Assembly (NCBI GenBank): GCA_963816545.1
Contig: CAWFLE010000003.1
Coordinates: 1 to 64,000, forward strand
Direction of reading: 5' to 3'
DNA length: 64,000 nucleotides
Source of the DNA: Albimonas sp963816545
GTDB lineage: Bacteria > Pseudomonadota > Alphaproteobacteria > Rhodobacterales > Rhodobacteraceae
The position numbers and the translations under genes were made by a program. Position 1 is the first letter of the stretch; every line of letters begins with the position of its first letter. The notes beneath the pieces were generated by a model. The model was not told the DNA's origin. It worked only from the letters and a program-made list of their open reading frames with translations, and ran no database searches. This document shows positions 9,393-16,929 of the stretch, in pieces.

Positions 9393-9462
9393 AAGGGTGC
9401 TCATTGCGGAACCTCTCTACTGATCAACCTCTCATCAGCTTGCTTTGAAATTCCACGGGGTC
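9393..9462 (+). repeat. 70-bp direct repeat, right copy, flanking the IS5 element
   Basis: This is the second copy of the sequence at 8445-8514, lacking one C and one T relative to it. It lies just outside the IS5 terminal repeat. The 70 bp beyond it (9463-9532) match nothing else I recognise. Confidence 0.85.
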
Positions 9463-9532
9463 AACGAGCCCGCTTCCGAGCAACTGTCCCCGCATCTCGG
9501 GTGGTCAGCTCAGCATGTCCGTGATCGAGAGC

Positions 9533-10311
9533 TGACCTGACCCCTTGCGCTCATCCGCGGGCGGCCGGAATCGTGGGTTGAGATTTGCCCGTGAGGGCGG
9601 CGTGAGCAATGGGCAGCGGCGCGGAGCCTTCGAGGTCGTGCAGCGGCGATGCCCATTGCGGTTTCAGGGAGGCTGCGTAGGCGGCCGGCGTCATGTAGCC
9701 GATCGCCGAGTGCGGCCTCACGGTGTTGTAGTCGTCGACCCATCCGCGGAGGATCGCCCGGACGTGGTTCATCGAGAAAAACAGGTGCTCGTTGAGGCAT
9801 TCGTCCCGCATCCGGCCCTGAAAGCTCTCGGCGAAGGCGTTTTGGGTCGGCTTTCCCGGCGCGATGCATCGCCAGTCCAGCTTCTCCGCCTGCGCGAAGG
9901 TCAGGACGGCCGTCGAGGTGAACTCCGTCCCGTTGTCGCTGACCACGATGCGTGGCTTGCCGCGGGTCTCGATGAGGACCTTCAGCTCCCGGACGACCCG
10001 TCTGCCGGAGATCGAGGCGTCCGGGATCGCCGCCAGACACTCCTTCGTCACGTCGTCGATGATGTTCAGCACGCGGAACCTGCCTCCGCCGGCCAGTTGG
10101 TCATGCACGAAGTCCATCGACCAGCGGCTGTTCGGTCCGTCCGGCGCCGGTATCGGCGTGCGCGCGACCGCGATCCGGCGGCGGGATCTGCGCCGCCGCA
10201 CAGCCAGCCCCTCCTCACCGTAGAGCCGCTGGGTCTTCTTGCGGTTCATGGCCCAGCCCTCCGCACGCAACAGCACATGCAGCCGGCGATAGCCGAACCG
10301 CCGGCGCTGCT
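9533..10311 (-). mobile_element. Truncated IS3-family (IS407-group) element, partial copy 1
   Basis: It begins with the terminal sequence TGACCTGACCCCTTG and is almost identical to 10312-11090 of the full copy next to it. It stops abruptly in the middle of orfB, exactly where the full copy begins. It lacks orfA and the other terminus, so it is a dead fragment in tandem with copy 2. Confidence 0.85.
9551..10311 (-). pseudogene. Truncated IS3 OrfB transposase (copy 1)
   Basis: The fragment encodes the integrase core from QRRRFGYRRLHV onward with the DDE residues in SMDFVHDQ, VVSDNGTEF and AFAESFQGRMRDE. It lacks the first 60 or so residues and a start codon. A one-base difference near the 3' end (about 9596) removes the normal stop after IAHAA and extends the frame to 9551. 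Confidence 0.8.
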
Positions 10312-10370
10312 TGACCTGACCCCTTGCGCTCATCCGCGGGCGGCCGGAATCGTGGGTTGAGATTTGCCCG

Positions 10371-11258
10371 TCAGGCGGCGTGAGCAATGGGCAGCGGCGC
10401 GGAGCCTTCGAGGTCGTGCAGCGGCGATGCCCATTGCGGTTTCAGGGAGGCTGCGTAGGCGGCCGGCGTCATGTAGCCGATCGCCGAGTGCGGCCTCACG
10501 GTGTTGTAGTCGTCGACCCATCCGCGGAGGATCGCCCGGACGTGGTTCATCGAGAAAAACAGGTGCTCGTTGAGGCATTCGTCCCGCATCCGGCCCTGAA
10601 AGCTCTCGGCGAAGGCGTTTTGGGTCGGCTTTCCCGGCGCGATGCATCGCCAGTCCAGCTTCTCCGCCTGCGCGAAGGTCAGGACGGCCGTCGAGGTGAA
10701 CTCCGTCCCGTTGTCGCTGACCACGATGCGTGGCTTGCCGCGGGTCTCGATGAGGACCTTCAGCTCCCGGACGACCCGTCTGCCGGAGATCGAGGCGTCC
10801 GGGATCGCCGCCAGACACTCCTTCGTCACGTCGTCGATGATGTTCAGCACGCGGAACCTGCCTCCGCCGGCCAGTTGGTCATGCACGAAGTCCATCGACC
10901 AGCGGCTGTTCGGTCCGTCCGGCGCCGGTATCGGCGTGCGCGCGACCGCGATCCGGCGGCGGGATCTGCGCCGCCGCACAGCCAGCCCCTCCTCACCGTA
11001 GAGCCGCTGGGTCTTCTTGCGGTTCATGGCCCAGCCCTCCGCACGCAACAGCACATGCAGCCGGCGATAGCCGAACCGCCGGCGCTGCTCCGCCAGCTCG
11101 CGCAGGCGCCGGCGCAGGCCAGCATCGTCGGGGCGCCGGCTTCGGTAGCGGACCGAGCTGCGGTCCGCCGAGATCAAGGTGCACGCCCGCCGCTCGCTCA
11201 TCCCGTGACAGGCACGGAGATGCGCGACCGCGTCCCGCATCACGGCGGGCGTCACCAT
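10371..11258 (-). CDS. IS3-family OrfB integrase-type transposase
   Basis: A 295-aa protein with an HTH_21-like N-terminus (GMSERRACTLI) and an rve/DDE core: Asp in SMDFVHDQ, Asp in VVSDNGTEF, Glu in AFAESFQGRMRDE. It ends HSAIGYMTPAAYAA...IAHAA. The ATG at 11258 overlaps the end of orfA. It is normally made as an OrfAB fusion by -1 frameshifting on the A-run just upstream. It appears intact. Confidence 0.9.
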   Translation of the reverse strand: MVTPAVMRDAVAHLRACHGMSERRACTLISADRSSVRYRSRRPDDAGLRRRLRELAEQRRRFGYRRLHVLLRAEGWAMNRKKTQRLYGEEGLAVRRRRSRRRIAVARTPIPAPDGPNSRWSMDFVHDQLAGGGRFRVLNIIDDVTKECLAAIPDASISGRRVVRELKVLIETRGKPRIVVSDNGTEFTSTAVLTFAQAEKLDWRCIAPGKPTQNAFAESFQGRMRDECLNEHLFFSMNHVRAILRGWVDDYNTVRPHSAIGYMTPAAYAASLKPQWASPLHDLEGSAPLPIAHAA

Positions 11259-11518
11259 TTTTTTGACAGCAGATCCTTCAACCCGGCGTTGTCGAGCATC
11301 GCGTCGGCGTAGAGCCGCTTCAGCCGGGCGTTCTCGTCCTCGAGGGCCTTCAGCCGCTTCGCGTCGGAGACGTCCATCCCGCCGTATTTCGCCTTCCAGG
11401 CGTAGAACGTCGCCGATGACATCCCGTGCTTGCGGCATAGCTCCGCCACCGTGGCCCCGGCCTCCTGCTCCCGCAGAACGCCGATGATCTGCTCTTCCGT
11501 GAACCTGCTGCGCTTCAT
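11252..11518 (-). CDS. IS3-family OrfA (helix-turn-helix) transposase subunit
   Basis: An 88-aa protein of the IS407-group OrfA type: MKRSRFTEEQIIGVLREQEA, an HTH around VAELCRKHGMSSATFYAWK, then a leucine-zipper-like helix (KRLKALEDENARLKRLYAD) for oligomerisation. It ends at a TGA directly after a run of seven A (about 11259-11265), which in this family drives -1 frameshifting into orfB to make the active OrfAB transposase. Confidence 0.9.
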   Translation of the reverse strand: MKRSRFTEEQIIGVLREQEAGATVAELCRKHGMSSATFYAWKAKYGGMDVSDAKRLKALEDENARLKRLYADAMLDNAGLKDLLSKKW

Positions 11519-11582
11519 TCCGGTCCCTTCCAGTCGGTCGGGATCCCAGCACGCCGTGGAGGAGAAACAAGGGGTCAGGTCA

Positions 11583-11830
11583 CATAGCGGCGAATGCCAC
11601 TGAAATCGAAGTGATTAGCTGTGCCAGTCAAAAATTGACAAATTTTCAGTCACTTGAATGGAATTCACTAAATCCGCGCAGGCAACAGGTCCGGAGAATA
11701 TCGGCCCCGAGAGACCGCTTCGGGGCCTCGCGACGGCAGGGCCAGTGCTCAGCCCCTCCCGCATAACCCTCGAAAACAACGGAAAAATCCGGCCGCAGCC
11801 GGATGGGGAGAATGCTTTCACTCGGGCAAG
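11583..11830. other. Intergenic stretch between IS3 element and tRNA-Ser
   Basis: No gene is seen. It contains a short A/T-rich patch (about 11610-11665) of clearly lower GC than its surroundings. Its position downstream of a tRNA 3' end fits an old integration scar, but I find no repeat of the tRNA end nearby. Confidence 0.4.
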
Positions 11831-11920
<90 letters not shown>

Positions 11921-11977
11921 GTCCGCGTGCGTCTAACCGAACGGGGCCGCGGGTTCAAGCGGCCCCGTTCGCTTCCC

Positions 11978-12415
11978 TCACCCCTCGCGCGTCCCCAGGA
12001 AATCCCGCAGGTCCCGCACCCGCTTCGCATCCATCGAGACGTAGACGAAGCCCAGGTTGGTCCGCTCCGCGATCATCTCTCCGGGGAAGGGGAGGTACGA
12101 CAGCTCCCGCGTCCCGAAGCTCGGGGAAGCCGTGCCCACCTGCCATTCCGTGGTCAGCGTCACGTCCACCAGCTTCAGGGGCGGACCGCCAGCCTCGTCC
12201 TCGATCTCCAGCGGCACGCCTGCGATGCGCAGGTAGGCGGCCTTGTCCTTCGCCTCCCGGAACCCGTCGATGAACTGGGTGGCGAGGATCTGAAGCTCCG
12301 CCGCATGGTCCTGCGGCTCCATGTGGGAGTGCAGGTGCCCGCCGTCGTGGTGGTTGCGGCCGTGCCCGTGAGGGTGGTGATGGTCGTGCCCGTGGTCGTG
12401 ATGGTCGTGCGGCAT
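11978..12415 (-). CDS. His-rich protein, putative metal-handling partner of the guanidine hydrolase
   Basis: A 145-aa protein. Residues 1-31 contain 15 histidines interspersed with Asp and Gly (HDHHDHGHDHHHPHGHG), an obvious metal-binding tail. The rest (about 37-145) is a small soluble domain that I do not recognise (FIDGFREAKDKAAYLRIAG, PFPGEMIAERTNLGFVYVS). It lies 4 bp downstream of the ureohydrolase gene in the riboswitch-led operon. Characterised guanidine hydrolases are nickel enzymes that need accessory metallochaperones, and His-rich tails are typical of nickel storage or delivery proteins. A nickel-delivery role is therefore a reasonable inference, although it does not look like HypA or HypB. 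Confidence 0.65.
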   Translation of the reverse strand: MPHDHHDHGHDHHHPHGHGRNHHDGGHLHSHMEPQDHAAELQILATQFIDGFREAKDKAAYLRIAGVPLEIEDEAGGPPLKLVDVTLTTEWQVGTASPSFGTRELSYLPFPGEMIAERTNLGFVYVSMDAKRVRDLRDFLGTREG

Positions 12416-12419
12416 CGTC

Positions 12420-13671
12420 TCACCTCCCCGCCGGGCGGCCCCAGCGGCGGCCGTGCGTCTGCTCGGACCACTCGCCCATGGGCAGGCTCACCGGCTTGTC
12501 GATATGCGGCCGGTGCGCGCCCATCTTGCCCGCGGCGACCATCGACCCCAGCACGTCCACGATCACCCGCGTCCCCATCAGCGCCGTGATGTCGGAGCAG
12601 TCGTAGGGCGGCGAGACCTCCACCAGCTCCATCCCGCAGATCCCCTCGGCCGCGACCTTCTGCGCCAGCGCCAGCGCCTCGCGCGGCAGGAAGCCGCCGG
12701 GCTCGGGCCAGCCGGTGCCGGGCACGAAGCCGCAGTCGATCGAGTCGATGTCGAAGGACATGTAGACCATGTCCACGCCGTCCCAGGCCATCTCCAGCGC
12801 CATCTCGGCGGTGCGGTCCACGCCCATCCGCTCCATGTCCGACATGGTGATGATGTTGGTCTGCCGCTCCCGCGCGACCGAGACCGCCTCCCGCGGGACC
12901 TGCCAGCCGCCGATGCCCACCTGCACCAGGTTCTTCGCCGGCACGTTGGGCATGTTGGTGGCGTGGAACCAGGGCGTGGTGTGCATCCGCTCGTCCAGGT
13001 CCTTCTCCTGGATGTCGGCGTGGCGGTCGAAATGCACGATCCCGATCTTCTTCGAGGTGCACTCGGCGATGCCCCGCACGCAGGGGTAGCCGATGGAATG
13101 GTCCCCCCCGATCATGATCGGCATGGACCCGCTGCTGAACACATGGGAGACGGCGCGGGAGATCTGGTCGAAGCTCTTCTCGATGTTGGCGGGGATGGTG
13201 AACACGTCGCCCGCGTCGCACAGCGTCATCTGCTCGCGCAGGTCGATCGCCATCTCGTAGTTGTAGGGGGTGTAGAGCGCCGAGATCTTGCGCACCCCCT
13301 GCGGCCCGAACCGCGTCCCCGCCCGGTAGGTGGTGCCCCCGTCGAAGGGGATGCCCAGCACGGTGGCGTCGTAGTGGCCCACCTCGGTGACGTCCTCGGC
13401 GTAGGGGGCCTTCAGGAAGGTGTTGATGCCGGCGTAGTGGGGCAGTTCTCCGCGCGCGAAGGTGGGGATGGAGCGGTCCTGGATCGAAGTCCGCCCCCGT
13501 CAGGCCCATGCGCAGCGCCCACGCCTTCTCCTTCTCCCATTCCGTGCCGGGGATGTCGGCCTCGGCCTGCATCGCCTTCCAGCCGCGAAGCTGGGTCAGG
13601 TCGGGGTGGTGGAAGCGGCGGCGGTCGACGGGCGGTCCGGCGCGGCGGCGAGGTTCAGGTCTGGGGAACAT
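12420..13671 (-). CDS. gdmH: Ureohydrolase-family guanidine hydrolase (GdmH-like), one apparent frameshift
   Basis: The encoded protein is about 416 aa. It carries the family metal-binding motifs GGDHS, HFDRHADIQEKD and SFDIDSID; the middle one has DRHAD instead of the DAHxD of agmatinases and arginases, as I recall for the Synechocystis guanidine hydrolase group. The long N-terminal extension (FHHPDLTQLRGWKAMQAEAD) also fits that group. The reaction would be guanidine plus water to ammonia and urea. The start is the ATG at 13671, overlapping the ABC ATPase gene by 17 bp. The frame breaks once near 13485, where one extra G separates DFDP from RSIPTFARGELPHYAG; an ATG-initiated uninterrupted part runs 13382-12420. 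The break may be a sequence error. The operon's guanidine-I riboswitch supports the assignment. Confidence 0.85.
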
Positions 13672-14425
13672 GATCGTCCTCTCGTTGATGACGCTGGAAG
13701 GGGATGCCCCCGTCCCGCGCGTCGAAATCGTAGGTGATGGTGGCGCCGTAGGCCTCGGGTTCCTGAGGGTCCCAGCGCGGCTTGTCGAAGACAAGGACGC
13801 GGTCGCCGAGCTTGAACGCCTCCTCAAGGTCATGGCTGACCATGAACACGGTCATGGCGGTCTCCTCGCGCAGCTCCTGGAGGAAGCCGTGCATCGAGAG
13901 CCGCGTGCCGGGGTCGAGCGCCCCGAACGGCTCGTCCAGCAGCAGCACCCGCGGCCGCCCCGCCAGCGCCTGCGCGATGGCGAGGCGCTGCTGCATCCCC
14001 CCCGACAGCGCCGCCGGGTAGGCGTCCGCCACATGCCCGAGCCCGATCCGCTCCAGCGCCGCATCGGCGCGCGTCGCAGCCTCCCGCCTGCGCCGCCCGA
14101 AGAACCGGGGGAGCACGCCCCCCGCCAGCTCCTCCGCCGCGATCAGGTTCCCGCGCACGGTCATGTGCGGGAAGACCGAGTACCGCTGGAACACCACCCC
14201 GCGGTCCCGATCCGGCTCCTGCGCCGGGGGCCGCCCGTCGATGCGGATCTCGCCGCGCATCGGCCGCTCCTGCGCCAGCAGCAGCCGCAGGAAGGTGGAC
14301 TTGCCGCAGCCCGAGGCGCCGACGATGGAGACGAACTCCCCCTCCTCCGCCGTCACCGACACCCGCTCCAGGATCGGACGGCCTGCATAGCTCTGGAACA
14401 GGTCCTCGACCGTCACGAAGCTCAT
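13655..14425 (-). CDS. ABC transporter ATPase (nitrate/sulfonate/taurine type), guanidine importer
   Basis: A 256-aa ATPase with Walker A GASGCGKST (about residues 36-44), signature LSGGMQQR and Walker B VLLLDEPFGALD, followed by a switch His in VSHDLEEA. The C-terminal extension (EAYGATITYDFDARDG) is typical of the ABC importers found beside urea/guanidine carboxylase genes. It starts at 14425, overlapping the permease stop as ATGA, and ends 17 bp inside the hydrolase gene. Cytoplasmic energiser of the importer. Confidence 0.9.
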   Translation of the reverse strand: MSFVTVEDLFQSYAGRPILERVSVTAEEGEFVSIVGASGCGKSTFLRLLLAQERPMRGEIRIDGRPPAQEPDRDRGVVFQRYSVFPHMTVRGNLIAAEELAGGVLPRFFGRRRREAATRADAALERIGLGHVADAYPAALSGGMQQRLAIAQALAGRPRVLLLDEPFGALDPGTRLSMHGFLQELREETAMTVFMVSHDLEEAFKLGDRVLVFDKPRWDPQEPEAYGATITYDFDARDGGIPFQRHQREDDHVPQT

Positions 14426-15234
14426 GTCGCCGGCCCCGCCCAGGGGAACGCGCGGCGCGACACCTGCCGCAGCCCGAGGTCCATCAGGAACGCCAGCAGC
14501 GTGATCCAGACGACATACGGAATGATCACATCCATCGCGAAGTACCGCCGCACGAGGAAGATCCGGTAGCCCAAACCTTCCGTCGACGCGATCGCCTCCG
14601 CCGCGATCAGGAACAGCCACGCCGGCCCCAGCGCCAGCCGCAGCGCCCCGATCAGCCGCGGCATCACCTGCGGCAGCGCCACCCGCGTCAGGATCGCCCA
14701 GGTCGAGGCGCCCAGCGTCTGCGCCTTCACCAGCATCTCCTGCGGGATCTCGGCCGTCCTCTGGGCGATGTCGCGGATGATGACCGGGGTGATCCCCAGC
14801 ACGATCAGCGCGACCTTCGACACCTCCCCAAGCCCGAACACGATGAACAGCACCGGCAGGATCGCGAGCGGCGGGATCAGCGACACCACCGCCACGAAGG
14901 GCGCGAGCCCCGCCCCCACCCCCGGCAGCAACCCGATCGTGAGCCCGAACCCCAGCCCCAGCCCCGCCGCGATCCCCGCGCCGATGGCGAGCCGCCGCAG
15001 GCTCGCGCCCGTGTCCACCCACAGCAGCACCTCGCCCGACCGCCGGTCAGGCTCGAACGCCAGGCTCCGCGCCGTCTCCACGATCTGCGCGGGCGCGGGC
15101 AGCAGCCGGTCCTGCGGGTTCGCCGCCCGCCGGATGTCCGAGGCGACCACATAGCCCAGAAGCGCCAGCGCGAACGGCAGCGCCGCCAGCCCGAAGGCCA
15201 GCAGCCGCCCCGGCCTGCGGTTGATCCAGCGCAT
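14422..15234 (-). CDS. ABC transporter permease (nitrate/sulfonate/taurine type), guanidine importer
   Basis: A 270-aa inner-membrane protein with about six to seven hydrophobic segments and the BPD-type EAA motif region (EMLVKAQTLGASTWAILTRV). The start MRWINRRPGR at 15234 was chosen because everything upstream in the frame is low-complexity Gly/Arg/Ala sequence. It forms the channel for the substrate-binding protein and the ATPase. About 320 bp of repetitive GC-rich DNA separate it from the binding-protein gene, which is unusual inside an operon. Confidence 0.85.
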   Translation of the reverse strand: MRWINRRPGRLLAFGLAALPFALALLGYVVASDIRRAANPQDRLLPAPAQIVETARSLAFEPDRRSGEVLLWVDTGASLRRLAIGAGIAAGLGLGFGLTIGLLPGVGAGLAPFVAVVSLIPPLAILPVLFIVFGLGEVSKVALIVLGITPVIIRDIAQRTAEIPQEMLVKAQTLGASTWAILTRVALPQVMPRLIGALRLALGPAWLFLIAAEAIASTEGLGYRIFLVRRYFAMDVIIPYVVWITLLAFLMDLGLRQVSRRAFPWAGPAT

Positions 15235-15552
15235 CAGACGCGCCCCCCGCCGGCCGCCCCGCCGCCCCGAAGCGGCGCCCGGCCGGCCCGCCACGGCCGC
15301 AAACGGTCCCCGCCGCAACGCGACGCCTCCGCCCCGCCCACGCAGCGTCCCCACGGCCGCGAAACGCCCCGGCCGCAAAGCGGCGCCGCTGCGCCGACAC
15401 CGGACCTCCCCCGCAGGAGGTCCCGGCCCAGAAGCCGCGCCCCCGCCCCGCCGCCGGACCTCCCCCGCGGCCGCGAAAGGCCCCGGGACGCGCCCGGAAC
15501 CCCGCCAGTCTCGGCCATCGCGCGCACAGGACCGCTCAGCCCAAGGCTCGCC
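15235..15552. repeat. Low-complexity GC-rich spacer inside the guanidine operon
   Basis: About 318 bp of imperfect short repeats between the binding-protein and permease genes. The recurrent units contain GGCCGCGAAACG-like and CGGACCTCCCCCGC-like strings; the latter occurs twice, near 15400 and 15458. No ORF here looks real. The sequence could form strong hairpins that lower downstream expression, but this is inference. Confidence 0.6.
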
Positions 15553-16624
15553 TCACAGCGTCCCCTCCGCCGCCATCCCCATGTACTCCGTGTCGTAGCG
15601 GAACTTCACGTTCTCCGGGTCGCCCGTGACGGACGCCGTCCGGGTACGCCACCCCCACGAAATCCGCCGAGGGCGCGCCCATCCCCAGGATCCCCTTGTC
15701 GAACAGGAACTCCGCCACGTAGGTCATGGTGTCCTTCAGCGCCGGGTCCTGCGCGAAGGCCACCGCCTCCGAAGGCGCAAAGAACATCTCGGTGGACGCC
15801 AACTGCGCCTCGTACCCCGCCAGATCCGTCCCCGAGGCCTCCCCCATCGCCGTCCGCGCCGCGCGCCCCTCCTCGCTGTCCGAGGCCATCAGCGCCATCG
15901 TCTCGTACCACGCGCCCACCAGCGCCTTGCCGAACGCGGGGTTCGCCTCCAGCACCTCGGTGTTCACGACCATCAGGTCGATGATCTCGCCCGGGATGTC
16001 GGCGCTGTCGGCGACCTTGGTCAGCCCCCCCATCTCCATGATCGTCGAGACCAGCGGGTTCCAGGTCACCACCGCCTGCACGTCGTCCGTCTGCCAGGCC
16101 GCGACCATGTCCGCGTCCGAGGTGTTGACCACCGCCTCCAGATCCCGCTCCGCCAGCCCCGCCTCCTCCAGCGCCCGCGCCAGCAGGTAGTGAGAAACCG
16201 AAAGCTCCACGAGGTTCACCGGCGTCCCCGCCAGGTCCCCGACCGTCTTCCCCTCGCCCTTCACCAGGATCGCGTCATTGCCGTCGGAGTAATCCCCCAC
16301 GATCAGCGCGGTGGAATCCACCCCGCCCCCCGCCGGGATCGACAGCGTGTCCATGTTGGTCGCCGAGACCCCGTCGAACGCCCCCGCCGCGTACTGGTTG
16401 ATGAACTCGACATAGTCGTTGATCTGCACGATCTCGACGTCGATGCCGTACTTGTCGGCCCACTTGTCCATGATGCCGCTGTCTTCCATGTACCCCCACG
16501 GCATCCAGCCGACATAGATCGACCAGGCGACGCGGAAGCTGTCCTTCTCCTGAGCGGCGGCGGGCCCCGCGACGAACGCGAGAGCGGCGCCAAGGGCGAT
16601 GAGCGGTCGGGTCGTACGGAACAT
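15553..16624 (-). CDS. ABC transporter substrate-binding protein, guanidine importer; apparent frameshift near 3' end
   Basis: A signal peptide (MFRTTRPLIALGAALAFVAGPAAAQ) precedes a periplasmic binding protein of the nitrate/sulfonate/taurine class: FRVAWSIYVGWMPWGYMEDS, FDGVSATNMDTLSIP, VVTWNPLVSTIME. The reading frame changes near 15640. In the uninterrupted frame the tail becomes implausible (VRHGRPGERE...) and ends at 15536. One base away it gives the family-like ending SVTGDPENVKFRYDTEYMG and stops at 15553. I take the latter as the true end and the shift as a likely sequence error. It is the first gene after the guanidine-I riboswitch; GGAGGG lies 6-12 nt before the ATG. Confidence 0.85.
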
Positions 16625-16642
16625 GCGCGGTCCCTCCAGGCC

Positions 16643-16688
16643 ACGTCCCGTCCAGGGAGGCTGCGAAGCGTGCGCGCGGACGGGACGT
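16643..16688 (-). promoter_or_regulatory. Long hairpin in the leader between riboswitch and first gene
   Basis: An 11-bp perfect inverted repeat (ACGTCCCGTCC at 16643-16653 with its complement at 16678-16688) encloses a 24-nt loop. The loop contains a CCTCCC-like stretch able to pair with the GGAGGG ribosome-binding site at about 16631-16636. There is no following T-run, so it is not a classical intrinsic terminator. It may be part of a translational or Rho-dependent expression platform for the guanidine riboswitch; this is inference. Confidence 0.45.
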
Positions 16689-16710
16689 CTGGGCGCATCA
16701 CGCTCCGTCG

Positions 16711-16815
16711 CAGTGGCCTCCCGGGCTTTTCTCCCGCCGTGTACCCCCGTCCTGCCGGAAGGCGGCGACGCCTCTCGGACCTGCGCCGCATCCGCGGCCG
16801 GAACCCTAGGCGTCC
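16711..16815 (-). promoter_or_regulatory. Guanidine-I (ykkC) riboswitch
   Basis: On the minus strand the segment contains the hallmark conserved blocks of the ykkC/guanidine-I aptamer in the right order. They are CTAGGGTTCCG (16799-16809), GGTCCGAGAG (about 16773-16782) and ACACGGCGGGAGAAAAGCCC (about 16723-16742). Its 3' edge lies about 87 nt upstream of the binding-protein start. This aptamer class binds free guanidinium and turns on export or degradation genes, which fits the hydrolase and importer downstream. The expression platform is unclear: no T-run terminator is present. Confidence 0.92.
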
Positions 16816-16929
16816 TGCGCAGAACCCCCGATGCAGGTCCCGTGCCAGACGGCCTCGAAAGGCCCCGCGCGCGCCGCGCGCCTCACGGGCGCCGCGAAAC
16901 CGGGCGCTCGGTGAGGAAAAGTTCGGCGC

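Larger units (their letters stand above)
10312..11582 (-). mobile_element. Full-length IS3-family (IS407-group) insertion sequence, copy 2
   Basis: The element is 1,271 bp and bounded by perfect 15-bp inverted repeats (TGACCTGACCCCTTG at 10312-10326 and its complement at 11568-11582). It carries overlapping orfA and orfB with a seven-A slippery run between them. Flanking 4-bp sequences do not match, so there is no visible target duplication, as expected if the left side is the truncated copy 1. Confidence 0.9.

Noticed and set aside
10312..11582. Target-site duplication for the IS3 element
   Set aside because: The 4-bp flanks do not match on either side, for the full copy or for the tandem pair.
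12420..13671. Agmatinase (speB) assignment
   Set aside because: The second metal motif is DRHAD rather than DAHxD, the protein has a long N-terminal extension, and the operon context is guanidine, not polyamine metabolism.
12453..13673. Long plus-strand ORF opposite the guanidine hydrolase (and similar long antisense ORFs opposite most genes)
   Set aside because: It is a compositional shadow of high-GC codon bias: His/Arg/Ala/Pro-rich, no motifs, while the opposite strand carries a recognised enzyme.
13655..16624. Taurine or alkanesulfonate transporter (tauABC/ssuABC) assignment
   Set aside because: Same ABC superfamily, but the guanidine-I riboswitch and the guanidine hydrolase-type gene in the operon point to guanidine, and no sulfonate monooxygenase is present.
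16643..16688. Intrinsic terminator downstream of the riboswitch
   Set aside because: Strong stem, but no T-run on the transcribed strand and a 24-nt loop.
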